Assembly (NCBI GenBank): GCA_002007465.1
Contig: LNAC01000337.1
Span: 714,986 to 778,985, forward strand
Reading direction: 5' to 3'
From: Ailurus styani
Taxonomy: Eukaryota; Chordata; Mammalia; Carnivora; Ailuridae
Length of the DNA: 64,000 bases
Position numbers and translations under genes: made by a program. Below the pieces are notes generated by a model. The model was not told the origin of the DNA. It saw only the letters and a list, made by a program, of their open reading frames with translations, and did no database searches. This document shows, piece by piece, positions 60,701 to 64,000 of the stretch; position 1 is the stretch's first letter; the number at the start of each line of letters is the position of its first letter.

Positions 60701-63700
60701 CCTGACAAAGTGAAGTCATCACAGAGCTTAAACCCAACAGGCGAGATCAGATGGGACTCATGAAAGCATTAATAATTGATTCCATGGGCCTTTCGGAGGT
60801 TTTCGTTTTAAAAACTTGGCAAGAGAATTTTTAAGCTGTGCCCCCCAAAGAAATTAAGGCATTTTTCAATCAGCTACCATCCCAAGTTATCAAAACCCCT
60901 GCCCACCCTGTCCAGCCCTCCCTACAGACACAGGGAGGACCGAGTGGTTCAGAGTTGTCAGGGAGGAGACAGGGGAGGGGAAGAAGTCCCGATCGAATGC
61001 TCACCATGATCGTTGTCTTGTTGCAAGTGACTGATCATGAACGGGATGGGGTCCTTGGGCTGGTGGATCAGGAGTTGCTCCAGCATGTTCTGTGGGCACA
61101 GGGCAGACAACCAGGTGGTTAACACCTGCATGGGCATCCAGAGCCCCAGGCTCGGCTCAGGTGGCCCAGAACCCTGGTTGCTACCAATACTGCTTATGGG
61201 GCCTGATTTCTGTACCACACCCACCAAACATGCCTTGAACTTGGGATCCCACCCCTGCTCCAGCAGCCATCTGCTTGGGTCTCCATGAGCAGAGGCATGA
61301 CAGAAGGGCCGTGTGGGTATCGCCAGGGAGACACCTGGAGGGACTGCACCCCAGACTCAGAGCAGGCGGGCCCAGGGTCCTCTCCCTTCCGTCCCTTTGT
61401 GCTTCCCAGACCAGCCTTCTCTCAGTTCTCCTGATGCACCATGTTCGCGTGCCCCTCGGAGCCTTAGCAAGTGCTGTTCCCTCAGCTTAGAACACTTGTC
61501 CTCCTGAGTCCTCCGGTCTCCGTGGAGACATACCTTCCTGCTCACACTCACTAGATAAATCCTGTCATATGCTCCTGCAGCCCCTCGTGTGTCCCCATTA
61601 TTGCCTCACCCTTGTCGCGGTGCCGGGCACACTCACAGGAGGTACCCAGCGCCCATGTCTGCTGTGGGGCATGGCCACCGCTGCTACCCGTGTTCCTCCG
61701 GGGTGGGACAGAATATTTATCAGCCTGGGATCTAGACAGTCCTGGGATAGTCTGGCCTCTTAATTCCAAGGAAAAGCAGGTTCCGTGGTTCCAGAACAAG
61801 AGGCGCAGAAAGGAACTGGGTCGGAAATGGGAGCTGTGCCAGCGCAGTAAGGAGCATCCTTTAGGGATGTGAGAAGTCCTAGCTCGTCTGCACCTCACCA
61901 GCAAGTCCCTCCACTTCTCCAAGCCTCAGCTTCCCCAGCTGGTGGCGGGCCCGAGCGGGCGAGGCCTCCAGCGGCTCTCACTGTGGAGACAGGGTGAGAT
62001 GATGCCAGCCGGTTCACAGATGAGCGTTAAGCTTGCTTTTAAATAGTTGTGTATCTAATGTGTACTAGGAAACCTAGGATTTCAAGGATGTTGCTTAGGG
62101 GATGGTAAAACAGGTTAATTCTTTTGAAAATGGGTTGATTTAAAGAAATGACTAGGTGAAAGTGGAACTGTGGTGGTGGTTATATGAATCGATACACGTG
62201 ATAACATTTCATAGAACTGTGCACACAAAAGGAAGGAAGCGCAGGTAAAAACGGATGACATCCAGATAAGGCCTCCGTCTGGTGAATTGTCTTGTGCGAC
62301 TGTGAATGTCGAGGAGTGACGTTGCACGGTCTTAGCAGGGGGCACTGCGCAAGGGTACCTCAGAACGCGGTACCACCTTTCTAACATCCTGGGCGTCTAA
62401 AATTATCTTAAAATAAAAAGTGTAAAATCCATGGAGGGAACGCCAATGACTAAGGACTGGAAATCCTGGACTCAAAGCTTCTGCGGACTGCTCTGTCCCA
62501 CAGTCACTCCGAGACACAGCGGCCCCTAGAGCAGACCCCAGCGCCCCCGTCCTGTCCACCAGCGGATGACTTCCAGCTCAGCTGGCCATTTTCTAAGACT
62601 GGCCACTCGGCTTCAGAGAAATCTCTCTCCCTCCCTCTGCCAGTTAACACTTTCCAAAAGAAGCCTGTGCTTGCCGTTTGCAACGACGTGGATGGAACTA
62701 GAGGGTATTATGCTGAGCAAAATAAGTCCATCAGAGAAAGACAATGATCATATGATCTCTCTGATAGGAGGAACTTGAGGGGCAGGGTGGGAGGTCGTGG
62801 GGGGTAGGGAGGGAAAAATAATGAAACAAGAGGGGACGGGGAAGGAGACAAACCATAAGAGACTCCTAATCTCACAAAACAAACTGAGGGTTACTGGGGG
62901 GTGGGAGGGTAGGGATAGGGTGGATGGGTGACGGACATTGGGGAGGGTTTGTGCTTTGGTGAGTGCTGTGAAAGATGTAAGCCTGATGATTCACAGACCT
63001 GTACCCCTGGGGCAAAGAATTAAAAAATAAAAAAAATAAAAAATTTAAAAAATAAAAATTAAATTAAAAAAAAGAAGCGTGTGTTTGCTGGAGGGATGGC
63101 CGCTCCGTCTGAGCTCTGCTCTCACGCGTCAGGTTAGAGGCTCAAAGCGGCACAGGTGTCACCAGTGTGGCGACGCCTCTGGGGACAGGGCATACCTGGA
63201 GGAGCAAATGCTCTGGAAACTGGGCTCCAGCTTCCCCTTGGCCCTCACAACCTGAGCGACGGGGCGTTCTTTCAGTCCAGCTCCTGAAAGCCTTTGCCTC
63301 TGGGAGGTGGAGAAGGGCACCCAGAAGGGGCAGGGCTTTGCCAAAGTGCACGCAGGGCGAGAGCCCCCGGTCAAGTCGACGCCCAGGAGGAGAGGCTGGG
63401 AGCAGCCCGCAGTCCTGGCCCTAATGAAGACGGGACCCGTGGGGAAGGCTGCTGTCCCGGCCGCAGCCCCCTCGGGGCCCCGCGATGCCACCGCGAACTC
63501 GGACACCGCGCAGCTCGGAAACTAACTGCACACGGGCTGGGGCTGCCGGCCGCTCACAGCTGCTGAACCGAGAAAAGAATGGGCCTTGGTCCGGGCCGCG
63601 GCGCCGGCCGCCCCGGAGCCGGGACCGAACCCTGGCCGGGCGGCCTGCCCCCCCCCCTCCCTCCTGGGTCCGCAGGGCAGGGGCTCGGGGCGTCCTCCGA

Positions 63701-63879
63701 CCGAGTCATCCCCGGGGTCCCGGCGGCACAGCAGTCGGACCCCCGGGCGCGCGGTCGCCGCCGGGCGGGGCTGCCCCGGTCACCTGCATCAGCTCGAACA
63801 CGTGGTACGTCTCCCCGTACTGGGGCATTGCCGGCGGGATGCGGGGCGGGATGCGGGGCGGGGCGGAGGTCGCGTCCAT
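12658..63879 (-). CDS. AK8: AK8, adenylate kinase 8, 5' part of spliced coding sequence (exons 1-10)
   Basis: The coding sequence is joined from ten exons on the minus strand: 63784-63879, 61005-61089, 56199-56248, 53841-53954, 46561-46629, 23669-23750, 23041-23112, 21916-22116, 20003-20134 and 12658-12747. All introns are GT-AG. The phases (0,1,0,0,0,1,1,1,1,1) chain without a stop into 330 codons plus one base. The product matches adenylate kinase 8, a tandem two-domain enzyme that interconverts AMP (also CMP) and ATP with ADP in the cytosol and in motile cilia and sperm tails. The first P-loop, GPPASGKT, is at residues 68-75. GWILDGIPE follows at 139-147, then a LID-like [10 protein letters not shown] at 181-190. 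The second P-loop, GPVGSGKS, is at 279-286. The C-terminal third of the protein is missing and is expected left of the window. Identification comes from recalled family sequence; intactness over the visible part is seen directly. Confidence 0.96.
13500..13560. repeat. A-rich simple repeat
   Basis: Tandem GGGAAAAAA-like units, imperfect, directly upstream of the CAN-SINE at 13612. Confidence 0.9.
13612..13784 (+). mobile_element. CAN-SINE (SINEC)
   Basis: Sense copy beginning GGGCGCCTGGGTGGCTCAG and ending in (AAAT)n and AAAATCTTTG plus an A-run. Similar flanks AGAGAAGGACCATC and AGAGAATGACCATC are the likely target-site duplications. Confidence 0.93.
13920..14080 (-). repeat. MIR element fragment
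   Basis: Antisense core GTCCCAGGTCACAGAACCAC, GGGATTCAAAGCC and a 5' part CACGCCAAGCCCTGTGCTCG. Confidence 0.7.
15190..15310. repeat. Purine-rich (GA)n/(GGGA)n tract
   Basis: About 120 bp almost purely A and G on the plus strand (GAGAGAGAGAGAGAGAGG and GGAGGGAGGAGGGAGGAAG segments), inside the L1 relic. Confidence 0.92.
16959..17128 (+). mobile_element. CAN-SINE inserted in an L1 relic
   Basis: Sense copy with a truncated or decayed head, keeping GTCATGGGATCAAGCCCCAC and the AATAAATAAACTT tail with an A-run. It is flanked by AAGAAACCACGA on both sides. The surrounding L1 ORF2-like sequence resumes directly after it. Confidence 0.9.
17545..17651 (-). mobile_element. Degraded CAN-SINE-like element
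   Basis: Antisense fragment with TTAAGTAATCTCTATACCCA and an ending complementary to the SINE head (ACTGAGCCAGCCAGGTGGCC). It belongs to the older subtype carrying an AAGTAATCT segment. Confidence 0.85.
17660..18120 (-). mobile_element. Ancient L1 3'-end-like sequence, antisense
   Basis: Diverged sequence with the same general motif order as 24720-25000 and ending GAACGTTAGGTTGCTTGC. Assignment is by resemblance only. Confidence 0.4.
18992..19198 (+). mobile_element. CAN-SINE (SINEC)
   Basis: Sense copy from GAGGCGCCTGGGTGGCTC to (AAAT)n and a 15-base A-run. Short flanks ATCTTTA occur on both sides. Confidence 0.92.
20003..20134 (-). CDS. AK8: AK8 coding exon 9 (second P-loop)
   Basis: The exon encodes residues 257-300 plus one base, from [19 protein letters not shown] to AQKYSLVN. 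It joins the two kinase domains and carries the second Walker A loop GPVGSGKS (residues 279-286, lysine 285). Acceptor CTTTCCAG|CT; donor ACG|GTGAGT. Length 132 nt, phase 1 at both ends. Confidence 0.96.
20330..20570 (-). repeat. MIR-like fragment
   Basis: Diverged antisense pattern (GGGCATGATCTCATTCCACT, GGCCCCATTTTGCCGAGAG). The core has decayed. Confidence 0.4.
20620..21010. promoter_or_regulatory. Candidate conserved noncoding element (AT-rich, homeodomain sites)
   Basis: A 390-bp AT-rich block in intron 8 with repeated TAATTA/TTAATTAA cores (near 20645, 20811, 20823, 20905 and 20925) and an imperfect palindrome at 20800-20838. No known repeat pattern is visible. Composition and motif density resemble developmental enhancers; conservation is not tested. 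Confidence 0.4.
21430..21665 (-). repeat. MIR element
   Basis: Antisense pattern TTCCCATTTTAGGGATGACA, GAGAGTTGCCCAAGACTGCA, GATGAGATTTGAACACAGGG. Confidence 0.85.
21675..21738. repeat. (CACACG/CACACA)n microsatellite
   Basis: CA-rich alternating tract with regular CG and TG interruptions. Confidence 0.92.
21916..22116 (-). CDS. AK8: AK8 coding exon 8 (end of domain 1, linker)
   Basis: At 201 nt this is the longest coding exon in view. It encodes residues 190-256 plus one base, from [19 protein letters not shown] to [18 protein letters not shown] completes the LID. The following helices ([20 protein letters not shown]) and the strand KVINADQPC close kinase domain 1. Acceptor CATGCAG|AG; donor AGG|GTAAAT. 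The frame is intact. Confidence 0.96.
22286..22475 (+). mobile_element. CAN-SINE in AK8 intron 7
   Basis: Sense copy with a diverged head and the AATAAATAAATCTT tail. Direct repeats AAAGGATGAGG at 22275-22285 and 22476-22486 delimit it exactly. Confidence 0.93.
22570..22730 (-). repeat. MIR element
   Basis: Antisense pattern CAGGTAAGGAAACTGAGTCT, GGGCAACTCATCCCACATCA, then GGGTCCACAAGCCCAGGGCT. Confidence 0.7.
23041..23112 (-). CDS. AK8: AK8 coding exon 7 (LID region of domain 1)
   Basis: The exon encodes the end of codon 166 through residue 189 plus one base: [18 protein letters not shown] then DPQTG. It supplies the strand after the AMP site and the beginning of the LID with the basic GKR motif. 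Acceptor ATGTCCAG|TT; donor GAG|GTATGC. Phase 1 at both ends, 72 nt. Introns 6 and 7 are short (556 and 924 bp), so exons 6-9 form a cluster. Confidence 0.95.
23113..23668 (-). other. AK8 intron 6
   Basis: A 556-bp intron. About 23361-23500 resembles the L1 3'-end-like sequence found again at 24165-24298, beyond exon 6. The rest is unique. Confidence 0.75.
23669..23750 (-). CDS. AK8: AK8 coding exon 6
   Basis: The exon encodes residues 139-165 plus one base, from [15 protein letters not shown] to [15 protein letters not shown] is the adenylate kinase AMP-binding signature. The arginine usual after DG(F/Y)P in short adenylate kinases is Glu-Thr here, which is also the case in human AK8 as I recall it, so this looks like a family trait and not damage. 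Acceptor CTGCCTAG|GG; donor TCA|GTGAGT; ends in phase 1. Confidence 0.95.
23900..24298 (-). mobile_element. Ancient L1 3'-end-like sequence, antisense
   Basis: The order of motifs (ACAATGCTCTTCGCGATCGT, then ATGAACAGCTTTGTGCG, then TCCTACAGAGAGTTTCTTGG) follows the antisense 3' UTR of old L1 copies. It is diverged, so the subfamily is not assigned. A related copy lies at 23361-23500. Confidence 0.55.
24301..24489 (+). mobile_element. CAN-SINE (SINEC)
   Basis: Sense copy, GGGCGCCTGGGTGTCTCAGT head, pyrimidine tract and AAATAAATAAAAC tail. Confidence 0.92.
24720..25880 (-). mobile_element. Ancient L1 3'-end-like sequence, antisense, split by a SINE
   Basis: The antisense old-L1 pattern includes TTTACATTTCTTTGATCATT, TATTGGTTATTTGAATT and CATTTTCTGCAGTTTGTCTA. 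It is interrupted by the SINE at 25060-25246. No coding potential. Confidence 0.6.
25060..25246 (-). mobile_element. CAN-SINE (SINEC)
   Basis: Antisense copy with a GA-rich tract and a head complement ending GAGCCACCCAGGTGCCCC. It sits inside older L1 3'-end-like sequence. Confidence 0.9.
26076..26176 (-). mobile_element. CAN-SINE-like fragment
   Basis: Antisense 100-bp copy of the short subtype (TTTTAAGTCGACTCTACGTC ... GCCAGCTGGACGCCCC), rather diverged. Confidence 0.8.
26361..26500. repeat. Minisatellite, four 35-bp units
   Basis: Four tandem 35-bp units start with CATTCTCACC at 26361, 26396, 26431 and 26466. They differ at only a few positions (for example CATCTC versus CGTCTC, CCTAAC versus CCTTAC, and CATTA versus CGTTG at the last unit's end). 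Confidence 0.97.
29301..29498 (-). mobile_element. CAN-SINE, full length
   Basis: Antisense copy from a T-run and AAAGATTTTATTTATTTATT to GAGCCACCCAGGCGCCCC. Flanks GACCGATAAGAATTTTT and GACCAATAAGAATTTTT differ at one base and mark the target duplication. Confidence 0.95.
30255..30420 (+). repeat. MIR-like element
   Basis: Sense pattern GGGGCTTTGGAATCAGCC, GGCACTTCCGACCAGTCACC, GGGCCTCGTTCTCCTTACCT, ending near GGGTCATTAAATAAGGACC. Confidence 0.65.
30584..30807 (-). mobile_element. CAN-SINE (SINEC)
   Basis: Antisense copy with a TATTTATTTATTT tail, a GA-rich tract and the head complement CAGCCACCCAGGCAGGCATC. Another SINE fragment abuts it on the right. Confidence 0.9.
30808..30917 (-). 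mobile_element. CAN-SINE short-subtype fragment abutting the previous copy
   Basis: Antisense 110-bp copy (TTTTTTAAAGATTTTATTGT ... GCCGCCGGACCGCCC), of the same short subtype as 41194-41317. Confidence 0.85.
34656..35072. other. Assembly gap (417 N) within a minisatellite
   Basis: All bases are N. Both edges carry CTGCAGCTCTGACCCC, so the unresolved block is probably tandem repeats. Frames that appear to run through it are meaningless. Confidence 0.98.
35073..35132. repeat. Edge of a 20-bp minisatellite
   Basis: Three degenerate 20-bp units follow the gap: CCACCTGCAGCTCTGACCCC, CCATCCGCAGCACCGATCCC and CCACGTACAGCACTGTTTCC. One further unit-like sequence lies left of the gap at about 34633-34652. 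Confidence 0.85.
36855..36970 (+). repeat. MIR-like element
   Basis: Sense core TCTGACTTTAGCTAAGTCCC then GGGCCTCAGTTTCTCCTTCT and GTAAAAGG. Confidence 0.7.
37828..37960 (+). repeat. Old interspersed repeat, family uncertain
   Basis: GGTTTCTATTGCTGTGTAAC, ACAAATGCACAGTTTTCGTG, GGCTTAAGTAGCAC and TTATCATCTCAGTTTCTGTG follow a widespread mammalian repeat pattern. I cannot name the family securely. Confidence 0.5.
38018..38134. repeat. 57-bp tandem duplication
   Basis: Two copies with period 57 (AGCTCGTGCAGG at 38021, AGCTCATGCAGG at 38078) share GGGGCAGGACTCCCTCCTGG. The period is a multiple of three, so open frames survive on both strands. I do not regard these as genes. Confidence 0.9.
41194..41317 (-). 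mobile_element. CAN-SINE short subtype
   Basis: Antisense copy with a long T-run, AAGATTTTATTTTTAAGTAA and GAGCCAGGCAGGTGCCCA. Similar flanks (GGCTCTGCCTTT and AGCTCTGCTTTT) suggest target duplication. Confidence 0.9.
41798..42805. repeat. 153-bp inverted duplication (arms 41798-41950 and 42653-42805)
   Basis: The left arm is the reverse complement of the right arm over 153 bp with one mismatch (AAGTT versus AAGTC context in the antisense reading). The spacer is 702 bp and is not self-complementary in what I could compare. The same predicted peptide therefore appears on opposite strands, which is a by-product of the duplication and not evidence of coding. Identity this high in intronic DNA suggests a recent event or gene-conversion-maintained arms. 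Confidence 0.95.
42806..43035 (+). repeat. Old DNA-transposon-like repeat
   Basis: The sequence runs AACTATGGCTCCTGGGCCCA, TTACTGGAACAAACCGTGCC, AGAGTTGAGCAGTTGCAACA, TACTGTCTGGCCTTGACAGA. This order is familiar from a common mammalian MER element with CAAACTATGG and GTCTGGCC motifs. The exact family is not assigned. It starts where the right arm of the 153-bp inverted repeat stops. Confidence 0.5.
44371..44520 (-). mobile_element. CAN-SINE inserted in an L1 relic
   Basis: Antisense copy starting with (TTTG)n and ending in GAGCCCCCCAGGCACCCC. Flanks GCAGCTAGT and GCAGCTGGT are the likely target duplications. L1-like sequence lies on both sides. Confidence 0.88.
45580..45703 (+). mobile_element. 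CAN-SINE with internal deletion
   Basis: Sense copy that jumps from the head (GGCGCCCGGGGGGCTCG) almost directly to the pyrimidine tract and AATAAAATC tail, so most of the tRNA-related body is missing. Flanks AAAGCTACACAGAG and AAAGCTATATAGAG delimit it. Confidence 0.9.
46561..46629 (-). CDS. AK8: AK8 coding exon 5
   Basis: The exon encodes residues 116-138, [20 protein letters not shown] followed by VRR, 23 codons in phase 0. LLVxLIQERLxEEDC is a recognisable AK8 stretch in the NMP-binding helices of domain 1. Acceptor TTCCTTCAG|AAG; donor CGG|GTAAGA. It is followed leftwards by the longest intron of the window, about 22.8 kb. Confidence 0.95.
47420..47665 (-). repeat. MIR element, long copy
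   Basis: Antisense pattern: CTGGGTACTGTGCCCAGTCA, ACCGATAGGGAAGCTGAGTC, TCAGAGAGGTGAAG and GGCCGAACTTGAACCCATGC. Confidence 0.8.
48603..48662 (+). repeat. MER5-type DNA transposon fragment
   Basis: The sequence GCTGCTGGTCCGGGGACCAC followed by GCCTGGAGAAGCACTGTCT matches the terminal part of MER5 (hAT-Charlie) elements as I recall them. Confidence 0.65.
50984..51201 (-). mobile_element. CAN-SINE, young, abutting the next copy
   Basis: Antisense copy with a (TTTTTA)n/(TTTA)n tail and the same diagnostic body as 2176-2380 (AGGCAGAGAGGCAGGCAGAG, GCGGGCCTCGATCCCAGGA, AAAGCAGAGGCTTTAACCCA). It probably inserted into the A-rich tail of the neighbour at 51202-51410. Confidence 0.94.
51202..51410 (-). 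mobile_element. CAN-SINE, older, host of the preceding insertion
   Basis: Antisense copy, TTTAAAGATTTAACTTATTG to CCCCCGGGCGCCCC, more diverged than its left neighbour. Confidence 0.9.
52385..52560. promoter_or_regulatory. Candidate conserved noncoding element in intron 4
   Basis: Contains TGATAATTAGCGTAATGAAA and an exact inverted repeat GGATAAA-N6-TTTATCC (52469-52488) with an extra GATAAA just before it, a possible paired GATA or K50-homeodomain site. The flanks are GC-rich. Confidence 0.35.
53841..53954 (-). CDS. AK8: AK8 coding exon 4
   Basis: The exon encodes residues 78-115, starting [18 protein letters not shown] and ending HHQNMK (38 codons, phase 0 at both ends). It continues the helix after the first P-loop and enters the NMP-binding region of domain 1. 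Acceptor TTCTTCAG|GCA; donor AAG|GTAGGA. The first half is close to the human protein as recalled. The second half ([18 protein letters not shown]) appears more divergent, as is common for this region. Confidence 0.94.
55384..55516 (+). mobile_element. CAN-SINE in AK8 intron 3
   Basis: Sense copy, CACCTGGGTGGCTCAGTCG to AATAAATAAAATCCTT plus an A-run, with a shortened middle. Target duplications AAAAGACAGAGTTCCA and AAAAGACAGAGCTCCA (55368-55383 and 55517-55532) differ at one base. Confidence 0.94.
55700..56075 (+). mobile_element. Ancient L1 3'-end-like sequence
   Basis: Two adjoining stretches, one ending near 55815 (TTTCATAATTAAAACATTAA) and one at 55870-56075 (CTCCCTGGATGGCGGGGGAA ... 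AGAATAAGTT), resemble sense L1M 3' UTR remnants. Confidence 0.5.
56199..56248 (-). CDS. AK8: AK8 coding exon 3 (first P-loop)
   Basis: A 50-nt microexon encodes the end of codon 61 through residue 77, [16 protein letters not shown]. It carries the first beta strand and the Walker A loop GPPASGKT, with the phosphate-binding lysine at residue 74. Acceptor TTCCACAG|TG; donor ATA|GTAAGT, a near-perfect consensus. It has no open frame long enough to be found by length alone and was placed by motif and by phase fit with exons 2 and 4. Confidence 0.95.
56249..61004 (-). other. AK8 intron 2
   Basis: A 4.75-kb intron with no SINE. It holds an AT-rich, possibly conserved block at about 58200-58625 and a (TTTA)n tract near 56628-56660. 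The remainder is unique GC-rich sequence without recognised genes. Confidence 0.8.
58200..58625. promoter_or_regulatory. Candidate conserved noncoding element in intron 2
   Basis: An AT-rich, repeat-free block with ATGTGATTAATTTCAG, GAGTAATTATTTATAAAC and TGCTTTAATATTGCCC. It stands out against GC-rich flanks. Regulatory role is inferred from composition only. Confidence 0.35.
61005..61089 (-). CDS. AK8: AK8 coding exon 2
   Basis: The exon encodes residues 33-60 and the first base of codon 61, from [14 protein letters not shown] to HLQQDNDH. The acceptor is CCCACAG|AAC and the donor is ATG|GTGAGC. This amphipathic segment leads into the first nucleotide-binding strand. It is among the best conserved stretches of AK8 and was the clearest single identifier of the gene. 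Length is 85 nt; it ends in phase 1. Confidence 0.96.
61880..61965 (+). repeat. MIR-like fragment
   Basis: Sense pattern GCAAGTCCCTCCACTTCTCC followed by AAGCCTCAGCTTCCCCAGCT. Confidence 0.5.
62130..62425 (+). mobile_element. Ancient L1 3' UTR relic
   Basis: The sequence pattern ends in ATTATCTTAAAATAAAAAGT and resembles the 3' ends of old mammalian L1 (L1M) copies. Recognition is by recall; no open frame remains. Confidence 0.6.
62675..63069 (+). mobile_element. Carnivore L1 3' end (5'-truncated)
   Basis: The first about 100 bp read as the C-terminal tail of L1 ORF2 (residues [20 protein letters not shown] ... SLIGGT, stop at 62776-62778). A G-rich 3' UTR and an A-rich tail follow. Direct repeats of 19 bp at 62656-62674 and 63070-63088 match at 17 positions, typical of target-primed insertion. 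The copy is strongly truncated and cannot be active. Confidence 0.93.
63784..63879 (-). CDS. AK8: AK8 coding exon 1 (start codon exon)
   Basis: The exon encodes residues 1-32, beginning [20 protein letters not shown] and ending in FELMQ. The ATG (63877-63879) lies in a CpG-rich context and matches the family's MDAT start and its PQYGE and FELMQ motifs. The donor CAG|GTGACC is weaker than the other donors of this gene. The segment RIPP occurs twice in tandem (residues 9-16), coded by an exact 12-bp duplication at 63836-63859. The human protein as I recall it has one copy and so is four residues shorter here. The exon ends in phase 0. Confidence 0.94.
63836..63859 (-). repeat. 12-bp tandem duplication in AK8 exon 1
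   Basis: The unit GGGATGCGGGGC occurs twice in perfect tandem (63836-63847 and 63848-63859) and codes the doubled RIPP of the AK8 N terminus. It keeps the frame. Confidence 0.95.
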
Positions 63880-64000
63880 GCCGCCGTGCAGCGCGCCCGC
63901 TCCCTGGAGAGCGCGTCGCTAGGGCCGGCGCGCCGCCGCGTCATCGGGACGCGCCCGCCCCCTGGAGAGCGCGTCGCTAGGGCCGCCGCGTGCGTCATCA
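63880..64000 (-). promoter_or_regulatory. AK8: AK8 5' leader / CpG-island promoter with duplicated block
   Basis: The sequence upstream of the ATG is very GC- and CpG-rich with no TATA box. A block starting GCGCCCGC at 63893 recurs from 63951. Both copies contain CTGGAGAGCGCGTCGCTAGG and both end in GCGTCATC (63938-63945 and 63992-63999), which read on the minus strand is GATGACGC, a CRE/ATF-like element. CpG-rich sequence also extends left over exon 1 to about 63470. In human the divergent neighbour is SPACA9, so this may be one side of a bidirectional promoter. That is inference, since the neighbour is outside the window. Confidence 0.75.
63893..63999. repeat. Tandem duplication in the AK8 promoter
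   Basis: The first copy spans 63893-63945 and the second 63951-63999. They are nearly identical over GCGCCCGC(T/C)CCCTGGAG and the following GAGCGCGTCGCTAGGGCC. The second copy lacks four bases before the shared GCGTCATC end. Confidence 0.92.

Larger units (their letters stand above)
61090..63783 (-). other. AK8 intron 1
   Basis: A 2.7-kb GT-AG intron. Its contents are a carnivore L1 3' end (62675-63069), an older L1 3' end (about 62130-62425), a MIR-like stretch near 61885-61960 and CpG-rich DNA from about 63470 to exon 1. The remainder looks unique. Confidence 0.85.

Noticed and set aside
62566..62778. 70-residue frame ending in SLIGGT
   Set aside because: Its second half is the tail of L1 ORF2 in a 5'-truncated copy and the first half is unrelated flanking DNA, so it is not a gene.
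63911..63927. Possible RFX X-box (GTCGCTAGGGCC) in the AK8 promoter
   Set aside because: Only one half-site fits the consensus, and the AAC half is missing. AK8 is a ciliary gene, so an X-box was looked for but is not supported.

Overview
This window is vertebrate nuclear DNA from a carnivoran mammal. The evidence is a dense load of tRNA-Lys-derived CAN-SINEs (18 copies counted, with the box-B-bearing head ending in GGGCGCCTGGGTGGCTCAG), a carnivore-type L1 3' end, ancient MIR and L1M relics, GT-AG introns and a CpG-rich promoter at the right edge. The youngest SINEs (2176-2380 and 50984-51201) carry the tail seen in mustelid CAN-SINEs, so a caniform, possibly mustelid, source is likely. That placement rests on recall of repeat families and not on a search.

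The window holds one recognisable protein-coding gene: AK8 (adenylate kinase 8), on the minus strand, running right to left. I could place ten consecutive coding exons. All have AG/GT borders, and their phases join into a single 330-codon open frame plus one base (991 nt). Exon 1, with the ATG, is at 63784-63879. Exon 10 is at 12658-12747. The first kinase domain lies in exons 2-8 and its P-loop is in exon 3. The second kinase domain starts in exon 9, where its P-loop is, and continues into exon 10. The rest of the second domain, about 150 residues by comparison with the usual length near 479, is not found in the leftmost 12.6 kb and should lie beyond the left edge.

Layout from right to left: CpG-rich promoter with a tandemly duplicated block (63.88-64.0 kb); introns 1-4 (46.6-63.8 kb); a 22.8-kb intron 5 that contains a 417-bp assembly gap inside a minisatellite, a near-perfect 153-bp inverted repeat and a 4 x 35-bp minisatellite; a cluster of exons 6-9 (20.0-23.75 kb); intron 9 with a degraded 2.5-kb L1; exon 10; and a partial intron 10 (1-12.66 kb). 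Intronic sequence is mostly interspersed repeats and unique sequence. A few AT-rich, homeodomain-site-rich tracts (best at about 20.62-21.01 kb) and a CpG-rich block at 6.37-7.40 kb look like candidate conserved regulatory elements.

There are no operons, CRISPR arrays, rRNA genes or functional tRNA genes. Most long open frames here are GC-driven chance frames. Nothing supports a novel multi-gene system. The points most worth checking are the lineage-specific AK8 N-terminal repeat, the duplicated promoter block, the young inverted duplication and the candidate enhancers.
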